Assembly (NCBI RefSeq): GCF_007995155.1
Contig: NZ_CP042593.1
Coordinates: 4,754,001-4,818,000 of the forward strand
DNA length: 64,000 nucleotides
Reading direction: 5' to 3'
DNA from: Cytobacillus dafuensis
GTDB lineage: Bacteria; Bacillota; Bacilli; Bacillales; Cytobacillaceae
Shown: positions 7,977 through 18,247 of the stretch, one piece after another
Layout of the letters: the number at the start of each line of letters is the position of its first letter
Numbering within the stretch: the stretch's first letter is position 1
Position numbers and translations under genes: made by a program
Notes under the pieces: model-generated
What the model was told of the DNA's origin: nothing
Seen by the model: only the letters and a program-made list of their open reading frames with translations
Databases searched by the model: none

Positions 7977-8933
7977 TCAATTGAACAGACTTAGAAACTG
8001 TCCGTATCCCTCTTCTTCGAGCTTATTCTTAGGGATAAACCGAAGCGCGGCTGAATTAATGCAATACCTTGAATGATCAGGGCCAGGTCCGTCATCGAAT
8101 ATGTGGCCTAGGTGAGAATCGGATGCTTTTGCTCGCACTTCAATCCGCCGCATTCCGTGTGAGGTATCAAGTTTTTCTTCAATTTCATTTCGTCGTATTG
8201 GCTTCGTAAAGCTTGGCCAACCACAGCCAGCATCATATTTATCTTTTGAGCTAAAAAGCGGCTCACCGGAAATGATGTCGACATAGATCCCGTCTTCCGT
8301 TTGGTTCCAATATTCATTTCGGAATGGCGGCTCAGTACCATTTCTTCTTGTCACCTCAAATTGAATCGGCGTCAGTTCCTTGCGCAATTGCTCATCATTT
8401 TTGCGGTTTGACCAGTTCTCGCGGATAAACCTCGCTCGGCCGGAACCCTCTTTATAAAGATTATAGTGAAACGAGTTCTTTTTGTAATAATGCTGATGTT
8501 TTTCCTCCGCCCTATAAAAAGGACCTGCCGGAAGAATCTCTGTTACAATCTGCTTTTGAAAGCGACCACTCGCAGCAAGCTCAAGCTTCGAAGCATCAGC
8601 TAATTCCCTTTGTGCTTCATTATGATAAAAAATAGCCGTTTTATAAGAATGGCCACGATCATTGAACTGTCCTTCTGGATCTGTTGGATCAATCTGCTGC
8701 CAAAACAGCTCAAGTAGTTTTTTATAAGGAAACACACTTGGATCAAATGTAATTTGAACCGCTTCATAATGCCCTGTTGTATCTGAGCATACCTCTTCAT
8801 ATGTAGGGTTTTCTGTATAGCCTCCCGTATAACCCGAGATGACCTCTTTAATTCCCGGCTGTTCATCAAATGGCGCTACCATGCACCAAAAACAGCCTCC
8901 CGCAAATGTTGCCAACTCATATTGTTCAGGCAT
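7977..8933 (-). CDS. msrAB: Bifunctional peptide-methionine sulfoxide reductase MsrA-MsrB
   Basis: The fused enzyme repairs oxidised methionine: the N-terminal MsrA domain reduces the S-sulfoxide and the C-terminal MsrB domain the R-sulfoxide. MsrA carries the catalytic GCFWC motif near residue 14. MsrB (from about residue 175) shows GCGWPSF, a [10 protein letters not shown] block and the catalytic cysteine in [11 protein letters not shown]. Two domains in one chain of about 318 residues is a common arrangement in Firmicutes. The ATG at 8933 is preferred because AAAGGGG lies 9 bases upstream; the longer frame begins at an upstream TTG. The gene is transcribed alone. Confidence 0.96.
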   Translation of the reverse strand: MPEQYELATFAGGCFWCMVAPFDEQPGIKEVISGYTGGYTENPTYEEVCSDTTGHYEAVQITFDPSVFPYKKLLELFWQQIDPTDPEGQFNDRGHSYKTAIFYHNEAQRELADASKLELAASGRFQKQIVTEILPAGPFYRAEEKHQHYYKKNSFHYNLYKEGSGRARFIRENWSNRKNDEQLRKELTPIQFEVTRRNGTEPPFRNEYWNQTEDGIYVDIISGEPLFSSKDKYDAGCGWPSFTKPIRRNEIEEKLDTSHGMRRIEVRAKASDSHLGHIFDDGPGPDHSRYCINSAALRFIPKNKLEEEGYGQFLSLFN

Positions 8934-9033
8934 TATTTCCAACCCCTTTCATTACTTTTATAAAATTCACCTTACTGCTCTTCATCTAGAACATTTCACT
9001 TATTTTAATTATAGTATAACCATATTAAAAACA

Positions 9034-9231
9034 TTAGAAAAACTTGGAGTTCGCCAGGCCCTTTTGGCGAATGCCTTAGTTTTTCTTATGCGATCTTATT
9101 AGCAGATATTTTATTGAAAACACACTTTACTTTAGTACGTTAATAAACTATAACTTTCCTGTTAGCTTAGAAAAACTTGGCGTTCGCTAGGAATACTCGT
9201 TTCTCTAATGCGATCTCCTTACTAACTAACC
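9034..9231 (+). repeat. Family B interspersed repeat, copy 1 plus a partial second copy
   Basis: A full copy of about 137 bp (9034-9169) begins TTAGAAAAACTTGG and ends in GTTAGCTTA. A degenerate partial copy of its left end follows directly (about 9168-9231). Full copies also lie at 21877-22013 and 24148-24285. Each starts with a GC-rich inverted repeat (GGCGTTCGCC-type) followed by GGCGAATGCC, so two alternative hairpins are possible. The stretch between msrAB and the next gene holds nothing else recognisable. Confidence 0.85.
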
Positions 9232-9232
9232 A

Positions 9233-9264
9233 ATAAAAATCCCGCACCTATATAGGACGGGATT
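9233..9264 (-). terminator. Terminator of the small spore-protein-like gene
   Basis: ATCCCG (9239-9244) pairs with CGGGAT (9258-9263); the minus strand continues into a T run. Confidence 0.75.
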
Positions 9265-9279
9265 TAATTCGCATTTTGT

Positions 9280-9468
9280 TTAAAATGGTTTGTTTGGCTC
9301 GTATGTTGGCTGCTGGTTTTGCGCTTGGAAAGCTTGGCTCTTCGCTACCGCTCCTTGCACACCTTCTTCTAATGAAAACTCTGTATCCGTCTTGTCAAAT
9401 TGCCCTGCTTGATTTTGTGCTGCAATTACTTGCTGTTGTTCTTCATTTGCATTACGATTCTTCGGCAT
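9280..9468 (-). CDS. Small hydrophilic protein, possibly gamma-type small acid-soluble spore protein
   Basis: This 62-residue protein is rich in Gln, Asn, Ala and Glu and has no cysteine, tryptophan or membrane segment. The segment QAGQFDKTDTEFSLEEG recalls the GQFGTEFASET repeat of gamma-type SASPs, the amino-acid reserve of Bacillus spores. The match is partial and the tail (QPTYEPNKPF) is unlike that family. An AAGGAGAG site lies 7 bases before the ATG and a terminator follows the stop, so it is a real gene. A plain hypothetical sporulation protein is the alternative. Confidence 0.6.
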   Translation of the reverse strand: MPKNRNANEEQQQVIAAQNQAGQFDKTDTEFSLEEGVQGAVAKSQAFQAQNQQPTYEPNKPF

Positions 9469-9552
9469 GTCATTACTCTCCTTTTTATCAAAAGTACATT
9501 TATAGATTTTCCAAAGGAGCAGACATTATTCGTCATGACCTAGCATCAATAG

Positions 9553-9774
9553 TTTATCGCAGATTAACGGGTTGTGAGACCCCCACTTCAAGAAGTTGAG
9601 TTGAGTTAAGAATAAATTTCTAAGTGGGAGATCAACAGCCCGTAAAAGCCCGACGACGGACACGATGTCCTAGTCAGGCGAAAGCCACAGGACGTGGCGT
9701 TTTGAGCGTGATTGGTTCAACTAACAATCAGTGGGGGATGAAGGAACCCCCCACTGATTGAAGTTTCACTTTAT
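9553..9774 (+). repeat. Family A interspersed repeat, copy 2 (full length)
   Basis: This full copy of 222 bp is bounded by TTTAT at 9553-9557 and 9770-9774. Between the two end hairpins it has the core GGACACGATGTCC, AGGCGAAAGCC (a GNRA-type hairpin) and CCACAGGACGTGG. The right edge lies 20 bp from the stop codon of the downstream anti-sigma-like gene. Confidence 0.88.
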
Positions 9775-9793
9775 ATGAACTAAATTTTGAAAA

Positions 9794-10816
9794 CTATTCC
9801 TTCATATCCAATTGGATAACTAACTCTAATTCTTTCATTTCCTCCTCATTTCCTTCGTCATCTCTAACGAAAGGTAAGATCGTGAAGGATTTCGGTATCT
9901 TCTCCATTGGAGGTAGTGCCAAGACGACTTTTCTACCGTATTTACCTGACATCCCTATTTGCTGATCAAGGCCTTCATATACCTTTCCTTTGTCATCCTT
10001 TATCACGTATTCAAACCACGGCCAGGTATCGTTCTCATCCATTTCTTTCGGGTAATCTGAAGTTAAATCAATTCTCGTTGAAAGCGGAGAAAACGTAATT
10101 TTTTCAGCTGTATGAGAATAAATCTGATCAGATGTACTTGCCTTTACCCGAGGGTGAAATTCTTGAATTTCCCCTTGAACTTTTTTCAAGGGGAAGTCCA
10201 CTTTCCACTCACCAGAATATCCAAATAAATCTTTACCTTGTACTGTAACATCAATGTTGTCACCAAACTCATTAAACTTCGATAGAGTAAACTGGTGGTA
10301 CTCGATAATCGTATTTTCGTTTATGGGATCCTGAGTCGTCGATCCAATCGCCACTTCGGGTTGTTTCCCGTTGATTAAGACTTCATTATTGCCTACTTTT
10401 GTCTCCTCAAGGGACAATGCATTCTCTCCCGTATAAGCCACTGTTACAATTAATCGTCCACCATCGTAAACCGCTTCCTTCACTGTCATGGTTAAACCAT
10501 TTTGACTATCTTGTTTTTCAATGACTGTTGCTAATTTGTCACGCTGTAATTTATCAGAAGAAATATCGCGAAATTGCTCATAAATTGGACCAATGATCGG
10601 TACTTTTGCTAATGCAGTGGCCATCCCTGTTGATACGAAGCCAGAGCCTAAAATAGAGACACATAATCCACAGGCGACAAGAATCGAATACCTCGCCGCT
10701 TTTCCAGCCTTTCTTTTTTTCTTCGCTTGAAAAATTGCTGCCTTTTCTCTAGCCACTAACTTTTGAACAGGAACCTCAATGTCATTCATATATTGATGAA
10801 TCTTATCTTTATTCAT
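9794..10816 (-). CDS. DUF4179-type membrane protein, probable anti-sigma factor
   Basis: This 340-residue protein has a cytoplasmic N-terminus of about 45 residues, one membrane segment (about 46-70, YSILVACGLCVSILGSGFVS) and a large extracytoplasmic beta-rich region. It overlaps the end of the ECF sigma gene by 8 bp and has its own AAGGAGGG site inside that gene. Such translationally coupled membrane partners commonly hold the ECF factor inactive. The C-terminal region resembles DUF4179/DUF5643 proteins. The signal sensed is unknown. A family A repeat sits behind the stop codon. Confidence 0.8.
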   Translation of the reverse strand: MNKDKIHQYMNDIEVPVQKLVAREKAAIFQAKKKRKAGKAARYSILVACGLCVSILGSGFVSTGMATALAKVPIIGPIYEQFRDISSDKLQRDKLATVIEKQDSQNGLTMTVKEAVYDGGRLIVTVAYTGENALSLEETKVGNNEVLINGKQPEVAIGSTTQDPINENTIIEYHQFTLSKFNEFGDNIDVTVQGKDLFGYSGEWKVDFPLKKVQGEIQEFHPRVKASTSDQIYSHTAEKITFSPLSTRIDLTSDYPKEMDENDTWPWFEYVIKDDKGKVYEGLDQQIGMSGKYGRKVVLALPPMEKIPKSFTILPFVRDDEGNEEEMKELELVIQLDMKE

Positions 10817-11342
10817 AAATATAGCCCTCCTTCAATATCGGTCTCAGCTCTTTTTTTGCTCTGTTTAAATGAGACTTCACCGTGCCTTCTGGATAATTCA
10901 TGATGTCAGCAATTTCTTTTATTGATAAATCATGATAATATCTCAACAAAATGATGGCTTTATATGTAGGAGACAAATGATTAAAGGCTTCTGTTAAATC
11001 CAATGAATAGGTGATAGTATCAATATTTTCTTCCGTCATTAGCTGTGAAAACAACTCTTCCTTATCAGTTGGAAAATGCTTTGACTCTTTTCGAATAAAG
11101 TCAATTGCTTTATAGATAAGAATCTTCGTAATCCACCCTTGAAATGCTTCCGGTTTTTTTAATGTATTCAGCGTCGTAAATGCCTTATAGATGGTTTCTT
11201 GATAAATATCAAGAGCATCTTGTTCATTTTTTACATATGAATATGCAGTTCGATATAATTTATGGCGAACTGAGCTTATAAGTTGTTCAAATGCTTCTTC
11301 GTTTCCCTTTTTCGCCTTTGTTACTAAATTTGCAATGTCCAT
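10809..11342 (-). CDS. ECF sigma factor (SigW/SigV-like group)
   Basis: This 177-residue sigma factor contains region 2 (DALDIYQETIYKAF) and region 4 (LSIKEIADIMNYPEGTVKSHLNRAKKEL) and no C-terminal extension. The ATG at 11342 is preferred because AAGGAGGG lies about 10 bases before it; the open frame extends further upstream through the promoter region. It is the first gene of a two-gene operon with the membrane anti-sigma candidate, the normal regulatory pair. A possible self-recognised promoter lies just upstream. Confidence 0.9.
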   Translation of the reverse strand: MDIANLVTKAKKGNEEAFEQLISSVRHKLYRTAYSYVKNEQDALDIYQETIYKAFTTLNTLKKPEAFQGWITKILIYKAIDFIRKESKHFPTDKEELFSQLMTEENIDTITYSLDLTEAFNHLSPTYKAIILLRYYHDLSIKEIADIMNYPEGTVKSHLNRAKKELRPILKEGYIYE

Positions 11343-11371
11343 TCTTGTTTTTCCCTCCTTTTCACAATAAA

Positions 11372-11398
11372 GTCGAATGGGAACGTAAAATCGTTGCA
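11372..11398 (-). promoter_or_regulatory. Candidate ECF promoter of the sigma/anti-sigma operon
   Basis: On the minus strand TGCAAC (11393-11398) is followed after 17 bases by CGAC (11372-11375). AAC in the -35 and CGnC in the -10 are typical of ECF promoters. It lies about 30 bp before the sigma start. Confidence 0.5.
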
Positions 11399-11470
11399 AA
11401 AAATTAATTCAGTTGTATTTACTACTGAGAAAAAAGTTGCTACTGATCTTATGTAAAACCTTACTAGAAA

Positions 11471-11509
11471 TAAAAATAGGGTTCAAACAAATTAATTTGT
11501 TTGAACCCT
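11471..11509 (-). terminator. Terminator of the M14 peptidase gene
   Basis: A perfect 32-bp palindrome (11478-11509, arms AGGGTTCAAACAAATT and its complement) is followed on the minus strand by a T-rich tract. Confidence 0.88.
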
Positions 11510-11526
11510 TCTTATTGGATCGTGAC

Positions 11527-13200
11527 TTATTTCTTAGGAAGCTTCTCTTCCTCCATATAACGGTAGACTGGGATCTCATCTCCTTTTTGAACAGGGATGA
11601 AGTTAAAGGTGATATAGCTATCGACTGACTCAGGTTCTAAAGCTAATGCGATAAAGTTTGCATTTGGCTGAGCCATCGTGTACACATAGCTGCCTTTAGG
11701 GAAGTATTTGTTTTTCTCAGTTACCTCTGTTGTCACTTGATTTGTATAATGTCCGTTCTCTAAAGTTGTTGAAACTTTATTATCTGTAACTTTGTAGCTT
11801 TCAACTGGAAGAATCATTGGCTTATCAAGCTTTTGGACCTTTACTCCGATGATTTCCAGTTTGCGTGCAATGTCATGATAGGCAGGCGGCATAATATAGG
11901 CAGTCGGACGCTCTCGTTCTAGTGTTGCATAGGCTTCTGTGGAATCCATCCAGTCAATCGTGATTGCGTTTCGCTCTCCTTTTGCCAGATCAACGACATC
12001 TAAAGTTTGGTCTTGGATCAGTTTGTTTTCGCTCTTTATCACAATTTTATCCTGATCATTAACCCGCTTTCCTTTTTCAATGACTTCATTGCGAGCATCA
12101 TTAACGATTTTTTTAACCCTATCTGCATTTGCCACCGTTGATTTAATGAAATTCGTTTGAGCAATCATTTGAGCATAAACGCGACGTTCAAAGTCTGCGC
12201 GTCCGATATTAATGCCTCGGGTTTCGATTAAGTAGGCTAGCGTATTTTTTAAGCCAAGCGCATTTCGGCCAATGCGTGCTTCTCCGGTTCCTTCAGTAGC
12301 CACAAGCTTTCCCTTGTCATTTTTGCTAAGAGTGTAGTAATCATTGTGAGTCAACTTTTCTTTATCCAATTCCTTCATAACGTCAGGAAGAAGGAGATTT
12401 TCTGATGCCATACGAAGCTGTTCTGGAATGTTCAAGTTTTTTCCAGATGTAATAAGCACGTCGTAGTAAGTAATTGATCCTTTTTCTCCATAATCCTTTA
12501 ATACACTTGGATTTACGGTATATTCATGTGTATCTAACACTACCTCAGGCCGATACTCGTTTATGGCTTTATGTATTGCCTGTACTTCAGGATATTCCAC
12601 CTTCATATAATCACGGTTTGCATCAAGATTAGTCGCATTAAATCGCTTGAAATAATAAGAGCCATCTGGATTAATACGGGGGACAATGACAACATTCACC
12701 TTATCAAGAACATCACCAAGCTTCCCTTCCGCCAGTAGCTGTGCCACGACAAGGTTGGACTCTCCTGCAGCTGGTTCATTTCCATGAATTTGTCCTTGAA
12801 TCCAAATGAGCGGCTTTTTCTTATTTTCTTTTACTTTTTTAGGATTGTCTTTTGTGAATATTAGCAATGAAATGTCTCTGCCTTCTAACGATTTACCAAT
12901 GGTCTCAAGATAAACATGCTTATATTTGTTTGATAAATTTTTCAAAAAGGACATCATCTCTTCCTGGCTTGTGAACACGGTTTTTCCTTTTTCAAATCCA
13001 GGAGTGCTGAATTTCATGCCTGGCATTGGAAAGAGATAGGCAATGTATTCTGGTTGGACAAAGCTAGGTCCTGTCCCATAATAAGGTGTAAATTCAAGAT
13101 CCATCTGCTCTGCAAACACAATTCTCTGAATCTCAATTCCTGAAAAAGGAAATATAGAGCTAAAGATAAGTACTGCAGCTAGTAAAATAACACGGAACAT
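11527..13200 (-). CDS. Secreted M14-family zinc carboxypeptidase
   Basis: This 557-residue protein begins with a signal peptide (MFRVILLAAVLIFSSIFPFSG). The M14 zinc site is intact: HxxE in GQIHGNEPAAGE (about residues 140-150) and the third ligand in LDTHEY (about 222). The general base glutamate is in AYLIETRG (about 328). The C-terminal 200 residues form an extra domain absent from minimal carboxypeptidases. The enzyme would trim peptides outside the cell. The ATG has AGGAGATGAA upstream. The gene is monocistronic with its own terminator. The substrate could be dietary peptide or cell-wall peptide. Confidence 0.88.
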   Translation of the reverse strand: MFRVILLAAVLIFSSIFPFSGIEIQRIVFAEQMDLEFTPYYGTGPSFVQPEYIAYLFPMPGMKFSTPGFEKGKTVFTSQEEMMSFLKNLSNKYKHVYLETIGKSLEGRDISLLIFTKDNPKKVKENKKKPLIWIQGQIHGNEPAAGESNLVVAQLLAEGKLGDVLDKVNVVIVPRINPDGSYYFKRFNATNLDANRDYMKVEYPEVQAIHKAINEYRPEVVLDTHEYTVNPSVLKDYGEKGSITYYDVLITSGKNLNIPEQLRMASENLLLPDVMKELDKEKLTHNDYYTLSKNDKGKLVATEGTGEARIGRNALGLKNTLAYLIETRGINIGRADFERRVYAQMIAQTNFIKSTVANADRVKKIVNDARNEVIEKGKRVNDQDKIVIKSENKLIQDQTLDVVDLAKGERNAITIDWMDSTEAYATLERERPTAYIMPPAYHDIARKLEIIGVKVQKLDKPMILPVESYKVTDNKVSTTLENGHYTNQVTTEVTEKNKYFPKGSYVYTMAQPNANFIALALEPESVDSYITFNFIPVQKGDEIPVYRYMEEEKLPKK

Positions 13201-13236
13201 TCTTTCATCTCCTGTTTGTATAATGATTCAAATTCA

Positions 13237-13286
13237 TAAAAAAAAGCTATCTTAAAGGAAAAGTTTATACTCCTTTTAAGATAGCC
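13237..13286 (-). terminator. Terminator of the MFS gene at 13.3-14.5 kb
   Basis: GCTATCTTAAAGGA (13246-13259) pairs with TCCTTTTAAGATAGC (13271-13285), followed on the minus strand by eight or more T residues. Confidence 0.88.
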
Positions 13287-13300
13287 CTTTTGATTTTAGA

Positions 13301-14509
13301 TTATAAGGAAACAGCTTTTTTGGTATCCTCTTCTTTGGAATGCCGCTTAAAGCGAAAATAGAAGAAACCAGATAATCCTACTGAGATCATACCAAATATA
13401 ACGACCATTATTTGCAGACCTACGAGATCTAATAAGAATCCTGTACCTAGAAGAACCACTTGGAACATAACCCTTTCTAACATATTACGGAAAGAAAAGA
13501 AGCGCCCGTGATATTCTTTTGGCATTCTTGTTTGAAAGATCGTTGCAGCCGTCGGAAAAAAGCATCCCAATGAAAAGCCAACAATCGCGAATGCAGCAAC
13601 AGCTACAATTTTCATTTCGACAAAGAACAATGAAATTTGTGCAAATCCGACAATCAACGAAAAGAAAAACATAATGCTATACGGAGACCAGCGATCACTT
13701 ATTTTCTTCACAACAAAAGCACCTAGCATAAAGGAAATTCCTTCTGCCGCATAAATAATCCCCTTGATCATTTGATCATCATGAATCTCACTTATATTGA
13801 TCACCATGAGGTTAAAACCACCTAAAAATAGCAGAGGAATCAGTGTCAGGATAAGTGTCATCAATACAATCGGCAGCCCTTTAATGACAGGCAGTACATC
13901 CTTAAAACTCCCTTTTGATTTTTGTTTGACCGTATTCTTCTGTTCTGTTGGTTCATCAATTTTTAAAAATAATGTAAAGACGAATAATAGAAAATAAGCG
14001 ATAAAAGAAGATAGGTATAGCATAAACAGAGACATCACTACAAGTAAGATGCCAGCTAGAGACGTACCTAGGATCCTGGCAACCGTCGCCACATTCATGT
14101 GTACACCATTCATTCTTAATAAGTTTTTTCCCTCGACAATTAAAGGAATCGCTGCCTGCAGTGCTGGAAAATAGAAAGCCGCCGCCATTTGAATGGAAAT
14201 AACAAAGGCAACAAGCCATATAACGGAATCCATATACAAAGCAATAAACATAAATATAACACTAACCATTCTGCCAAGACCTGCATAAATCATGACAGTC
14301 TTTTTTCGTTTTTGATCTGTAATTCTCCCCGCAAGTGGCCCGACTGCAATCCCAGCTAATAATCCAATCGCAAGGATGACAGATTTCATGAAATCCGAGG
14401 GTACCTTCTCCTGCATAAATTCTAAGTTTCCGATAATCCCCATCCATAATCCGAGTCCTGCAACAAGCTCCCCCGTTAAAATAATCCAAACATTTTTGTT
14501 AGTCCACAT
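13301..14509 (-). CDS. MFS transporter (macrolide-efflux-like)
   Basis: A 402-residue integral membrane protein with about 12 hydrophobic segments. The MFS motif A equivalent between TM2 and TM3 is GPLAGRITDQKRKK, and a charged central loop (EPTEQKNTVKQKSKG) separates the halves. The overall pattern resembles MFS drug exporters of the macrolide-efflux type. The substrate cannot be told. GAAAGGA lies before the ATG. It is transcribed alone. Confidence 0.85.
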   Translation of the reverse strand: MWTNKNVWIILTGELVAGLGLWMGIIGNLEFMQEKVPSDFMKSVILAIGLLAGIAVGPLAGRITDQKRKKTVMIYAGLGRMVSVIFMFIALYMDSVIWLVAFVISIQMAAAFYFPALQAAIPLIVEGKNLLRMNGVHMNVATVARILGTSLAGILLVVMSLFMLYLSSFIAYFLLFVFTLFLKIDEPTEQKNTVKQKSKGSFKDVLPVIKGLPIVLMTLILTLIPLLFLGGFNLMVINISEIHDDQMIKGIIYAAEGISFMLGAFVVKKISDRWSPYSIMFFFSLIVGFAQISLFFVEMKIVAVAAFAIVGFSLGCFFPTAATIFQTRMPKEYHGRFFSFRNMLERVMFQVVLLGTGFLLDLVGLQIMVVIFGMISVGLSGFFYFRFKRHSKEEDTKKAVSL

Positions 14510-14645
14510 ATTAATTTCCTTTCAAGATCCATTCGATAATCGAAATATATATGATTATATACCAAAAATTATTTGAATAATATAAATTACTAGGAAACTC
14601 TTACAATTTATTTCAGCAAAATTCGAGGGAGTGATTCGATTTGTT

Positions 14646-15914
14646 TTAAACTGTTCCCTTTGCTTCTTGTCTCTGTTCTTTAATCATTATTCCTCCAAGT
14701 AATCCGAGCATGGAGAATAAGACCGGAATGATGAAAGCGTATTGATAACCTACATAACTTGGTGCTGCATGAAAATGATCTAATACTTTTCCAAAAATTA
14801 CAGGCAGCAGGACAGCACTTAAAAATCCACCCGTATTCGCAAACCCAGAAGCAAAACCAACCTCTTTTGTATCAAAAGATTGGCGTACAACTGCAAATGT
14901 TAAAGTATTTGCCCCATTACAATACCCTATGATAAAGAAAAGAATGATAAGCATGAAAAATGGCGGTTTTCCGCCAAACATAAGAAAAGCAACCCAGCAT
15001 AAAAAAGTTACGAAATGTACAGCAGTATACGGCTTTTTGATTGAATTCATGCGGTTTGCCATCCAATTTGTTATTGGAGCACCAAGAAGGGCTCCAATAA
15101 GACCAACCATAATGAGCTGACTTGCATCTGATCGTGCCATTCCATACACATGCATTCCATACGGGACTGCCCATGAGCCAATAAATCCTACATATGTTCC
15201 GACTACTCCAAAGTGGCAAAAAAATGTAGCCCACGCTTGGCGGTTCGAAAGAATACGTCGTAATAACGTGAGCGTTTTTTCCCGTTTTTGCTCTGCTTTT
15301 GGTGATGATTCCTTTTTATCTGTTTTATTGGGAAACATTTTCTTTGGTTTGACAACGAGAACAAAATAAAGGGCGATGCCGCTAAGACATAGAATAATTC
15401 CTACTGCTAGAAAAGGTATTCTCCATCCCCATAAGGTGATCCAAGCTGAAAAGGGAACCGTCGCCAACAAGAATCCAAAGCTTCCTGCCATTCCCGCTAT
15501 GCCAATTAATCCAACGAATTCATTCCCTTTAAACCAAAGGCTTAATATTAATACTAAATTAACCCAAATAGCAGCATCTCCAATTCCCACTAATAATCTG
15601 GCAATAAGCAGCACTTCTTCACCCGTTGCCAGACTATAAATAAGCGTTCCGACTCCATTTAAAATCGTCCCTAAAATAAGAAAAAGATTGGGGCCAAAAC
15701 GATCTGACAATAACCCAATCGGTATTTGTAAGCTAGCATATGCCAAAAATTGAATACTTGTCAGTAATCCAATGGTCGATGCTGTCATATTAAAATCTTT
15801 CATCAATTGATCTGTAATAAGTCCAGGCGCTGTTCGTTGACTAACGATTAAAAAATAGGTAAACAATACCGTTGCAAAAACAACCCATCTATATCTACTA
15901 TTTTGCTTTTCCAC
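14646..15914 (-). CDS. MFS transporter
   Basis: This 422-residue, 12-segment major facilitator has the motif GLLSDRFGPN after TM2 and a charged central loop of about 35 residues (VKPKKMFPNKTDKKESSP). The N-terminal sequence (RTAPGLITDQLMKDFNMT) resembles organic-anion or sugar-phosphate type MFS importers rather than drug pumps. Translation starts at GTG with GGAGTAGAG upstream. There is no adjacent enzyme gene to suggest a substrate. Confidence 0.85.
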   Translation of the reverse strand: MEKQNSRYRWVVFATVLFTYFLIVSQRTAPGLITDQLMKDFNMTASTIGLLTSIQFLAYASLQIPIGLLSDRFGPNLFLILGTILNGVGTLIYSLATGEEVLLIARLLVGIGDAAIWVNLVLILSLWFKGNEFVGLIGIAGMAGSFGFLLATVPFSAWITLWGWRIPFLAVGIILCLSGIALYFVLVVKPKKMFPNKTDKKESSPKAEQKREKTLTLLRRILSNRQAWATFFCHFGVVGTYVGFIGSWAVPYGMHVYGMARSDASQLIMVGLIGALLGAPITNWMANRMNSIKKPYTAVHFVTFLCWVAFLMFGGKPPFFMLIILFFIIGYCNGANTLTFAVVRQSFDTKEVGFASGFANTGGFLSAVLLPVIFGKVLDHFHAAPSYVGYQYAFIIPVLFSMLGLLGGIMIKEQRQEAKGTV

Positions 15915-16091
15915 TGATCTCTACTCCTATTAGTCATATTCAATTTTATATTATACGCTAGATTTTTTAGATATGAATTTAGATTTCAAATGAGGGCGCT
16001 TACATTTCAAAAAAATTTTTTCCAGTTAAACAATCATGAATATCTACTCTCAACCTTGAATTGTAAAATGTCGTCGGACTCATTTCTACAT

Positions 16092-16138
16092 AGAAAAAAG
16101 AAGAAAAAATCACCTGTACAAGATGATTTCTTCTTCTC
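16092..16138 (-). terminator. Terminator after the chemoreceptor gene
   Basis: AGAAGAAAAAATCA (16099-16112) pairs with TGATTTCTTCTTCT (16124-16137). A diverged version of the same segment lies at about 18108-18155, beyond the other end of the chemoreceptor gene. Confidence 0.7.
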
Positions 16139-16178
16139 CTTTTATATGGTCTATATCAAAAAAATTCGAAAATTAAAT

Positions 16179-17870
16179 TTATATTTTAAACTTGCTAATT
16201 AACATTTGCATATCTTCTGCCAGTTTGGACAGTGTTTGGGCGGATGATGATATTTCTTCCATAGAAGCAAGCTGTTCTTCTGTTGATGCTGCGACATTTT
16301 GTGAATGCTCGGAAGCATCGGCTGAAATTCGGGTAATGCTGGAAACAGTTGCCGTAACTTCCTGAATACTTGCAGATACCTGTTCTGCTGTTGCGGCCAT
16401 ATCACGAATCTTATCTGCGAGCTGCTCCATAAAGTGAAGGATCTCTTTAAAGCTGCCTTCTGTCTGTTCGACTATTTTCAGCCCGCCCTTCACATCCTCT
16501 GTTACCTGCTTGACTGATTTATTCGAATGCACCATATCCTGTTGAATTTCAACGATTAAGCTTGAAATATGGGATGAGGATTTTTGAGATTGTTCTGCCA
16601 ATTTCCGCACCTCATCTGCCACAACCGCAAATCCTTTCCCATGTTCACCTGCTCTTGCAGCTTCAATAGCTGCATTTAACGCCAGCAAGTTCGTCTGCTC
16701 TGCAATATCAGAAATGACACTCGTAATTTCACCAATTTCCTTTGAACGCTTATCTAATAATTGAATGATCTCTCCACTTTCTTTAACAGAATGGCTAATT
16801 GCATGGATTTGTTGAACCGTGCTCGCCACATATTCTCCACCACTTTTCGCTTTTTCTGTTGCCTGAAAGCTTGCTTCTGAAATGGAAGAAGCTGCTTCAG
16901 CAATAGCTTGTACTCCACTACTAACTTCCTCTAGTGCAGTTGCACTTTCTTGTACACTAGCTGTCGCATGCTCGGCACCATGAGCTACTTGTTGAATGGT
17001 CTCTGTTATCGTTTCGATGGCCTTATTTGTTTGCTCTGCACTTGCTGTTAATTCATCGGAAGAAGAAGAAACTTGCTCCGAAGCGTTGTTTACTTCGTTT
17101 ATCATATTCCTAAGATTATCAGACATTCGGTTAAAACTTATCGAGAGATTACTTATTTCATCACCTGTTTGATCACTAATTTTCTTCGTGAAATCCCCAT
17201 CTCCCGCTAATTCAAGAGCGGATGATATATTATTTAATCTCTTTACTATTCTTCTTGAAAACCAATAAATAACAAGGCTCGACAAGATAATCACGATACC
17301 TAGGATGGTTAAAACCTCCATTAAAACATCGGATATAATCCTTTCGATAATGCTCTGAGAAGCACCAACATAAAAGATACCGATAATTTCATCATTCCCA
17401 TTTTTAATAGGCATATAGGCTGTTTGATATATATTTCCTGCAGCATTTGCTTCACCATAATAGTATTCACCTTTTTTAAGAACAACATCTGACACTTCCT
17501 GGGAAACTTGTGTTCCAACGGCTCGATTTCCGTCTTTTATCACATTTGTCGATACACGTGTATCCCCTTGAAATATCGTAACAGTATCCCCTGTATCCTT
17601 AGCAATTTCATCTACAATTTCTTCATTTCCATTCATGAGAGCAGTTCCTTTATAAAGCTGGTTACCTTTAATGGACCATTCCCCAGGATATTTTTCATCT
17701 ATGTATCTATAGGCAAGAGCTACATCACCTTTTGCCTTTTCAACAGCTAATTCTTCTATTCCATTCTCAATTTCCTTATTTACGACAACTACTATAATCG
17801 CTGATAAAGAGAGAATAACAAACAAAACTATTAAATTAATCTTCATCCCTAATTTTAATTTGATCTTCAA
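16179..17870 (-). CDS. Methyl-accepting chemotaxis protein with periplasmic-type Cache domain
   Basis: This is a membrane chemoreceptor of about 563 residues. TM1 is at residues 10-28. An extracellular single-Cache sensor with the signature [22 protein letters not shown] follows, then TM2 near 185-208 and a HAMP domain. The cytoplasmic signalling rod has the conserved hairpin tip [36 protein letters not shown]. The start is probably the TTG at 17870 after AGGTGATTAC, though an in-frame GTG at 17879 is also possible. Glutamine/glutamate pairs in the methylation helices are present. The ligand is unknown; Cache domains of this type often bind small carboxylates. The gene stands alone near c-di-GMP genes. 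Confidence 0.92.
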   Translation of the reverse strand: MKIKLKLGMKINLIVLFVILSLSAIIVVVVNKEIENGIEELAVEKAKGDVALAYRYIDEKYPGEWSIKGNQLYKGTALMNGNEEIVDEIAKDTGDTVTIFQGDTRVSTNVIKDGNRAVGTQVSQEVSDVVLKKGEYYYGEANAAGNIYQTAYMPIKNGNDEIIGIFYVGASQSIIERIISDVLMEVLTILGIVIILSSLVIYWFSRRIVKRLNNISSALELAGDGDFTKKISDQTGDEISNLSISFNRMSDNLRNMINEVNNASEQVSSSSDELTASAEQTNKAIETITETIQQVAHGAEHATASVQESATALEEVSSGVQAIAEAASSISEASFQATEKAKSGGEYVASTVQQIHAISHSVKESGEIIQLLDKRSKEIGEITSVISDIAEQTNLLALNAAIEAARAGEHGKGFAVVADEVRKLAEQSQKSSSHISSLIVEIQQDMVHSNKSVKQVTEDVKGGLKIVEQTEGSFKEILHFMEQLADKIRDMAATAEQVSASIQEVTATVSSITRISADASEHSQNVAASTEEQLASMEEISSSAQTLSKLAEDMQMLISKFKI

Positions 17871-18247
17871 AGTAATCACCTATTTTTCATAGTTTTGGAA
17901 ATAATATTACATACTATCTTTCACTACAAGAGTCTTCTTAACTCCCACCTTTCTTTCATAACCATTCACTAATTTCCCTATTTATTAACTAATTTTGCAT
18001 TATTGGACCATTTAGTGAAATTATTACAAAATTCTACAATAAATACTTCTTTGTGACTATGATTTTTGATACTCTTTTATCTATATAAAAGTGGCAATAA
18101 AAGCAAAAAAGAAGCAAAATCACCACTAGCGGATCATTCTACTTCTCCTTTTAAACCATAATATCGACATATTTCGAAGAGTGCAGCAACCCCTTAACAA
18201 GTAAAATCAAGAATGAAAACCTAAATAACATTTTTTAGCTATTAAGT

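Noticed and set aside
9276..9599. Plus-strand frame of 107 codons
   Set aside because: It is antisense to the small spore-protein-like gene, which has a clear ribosome site and terminator.
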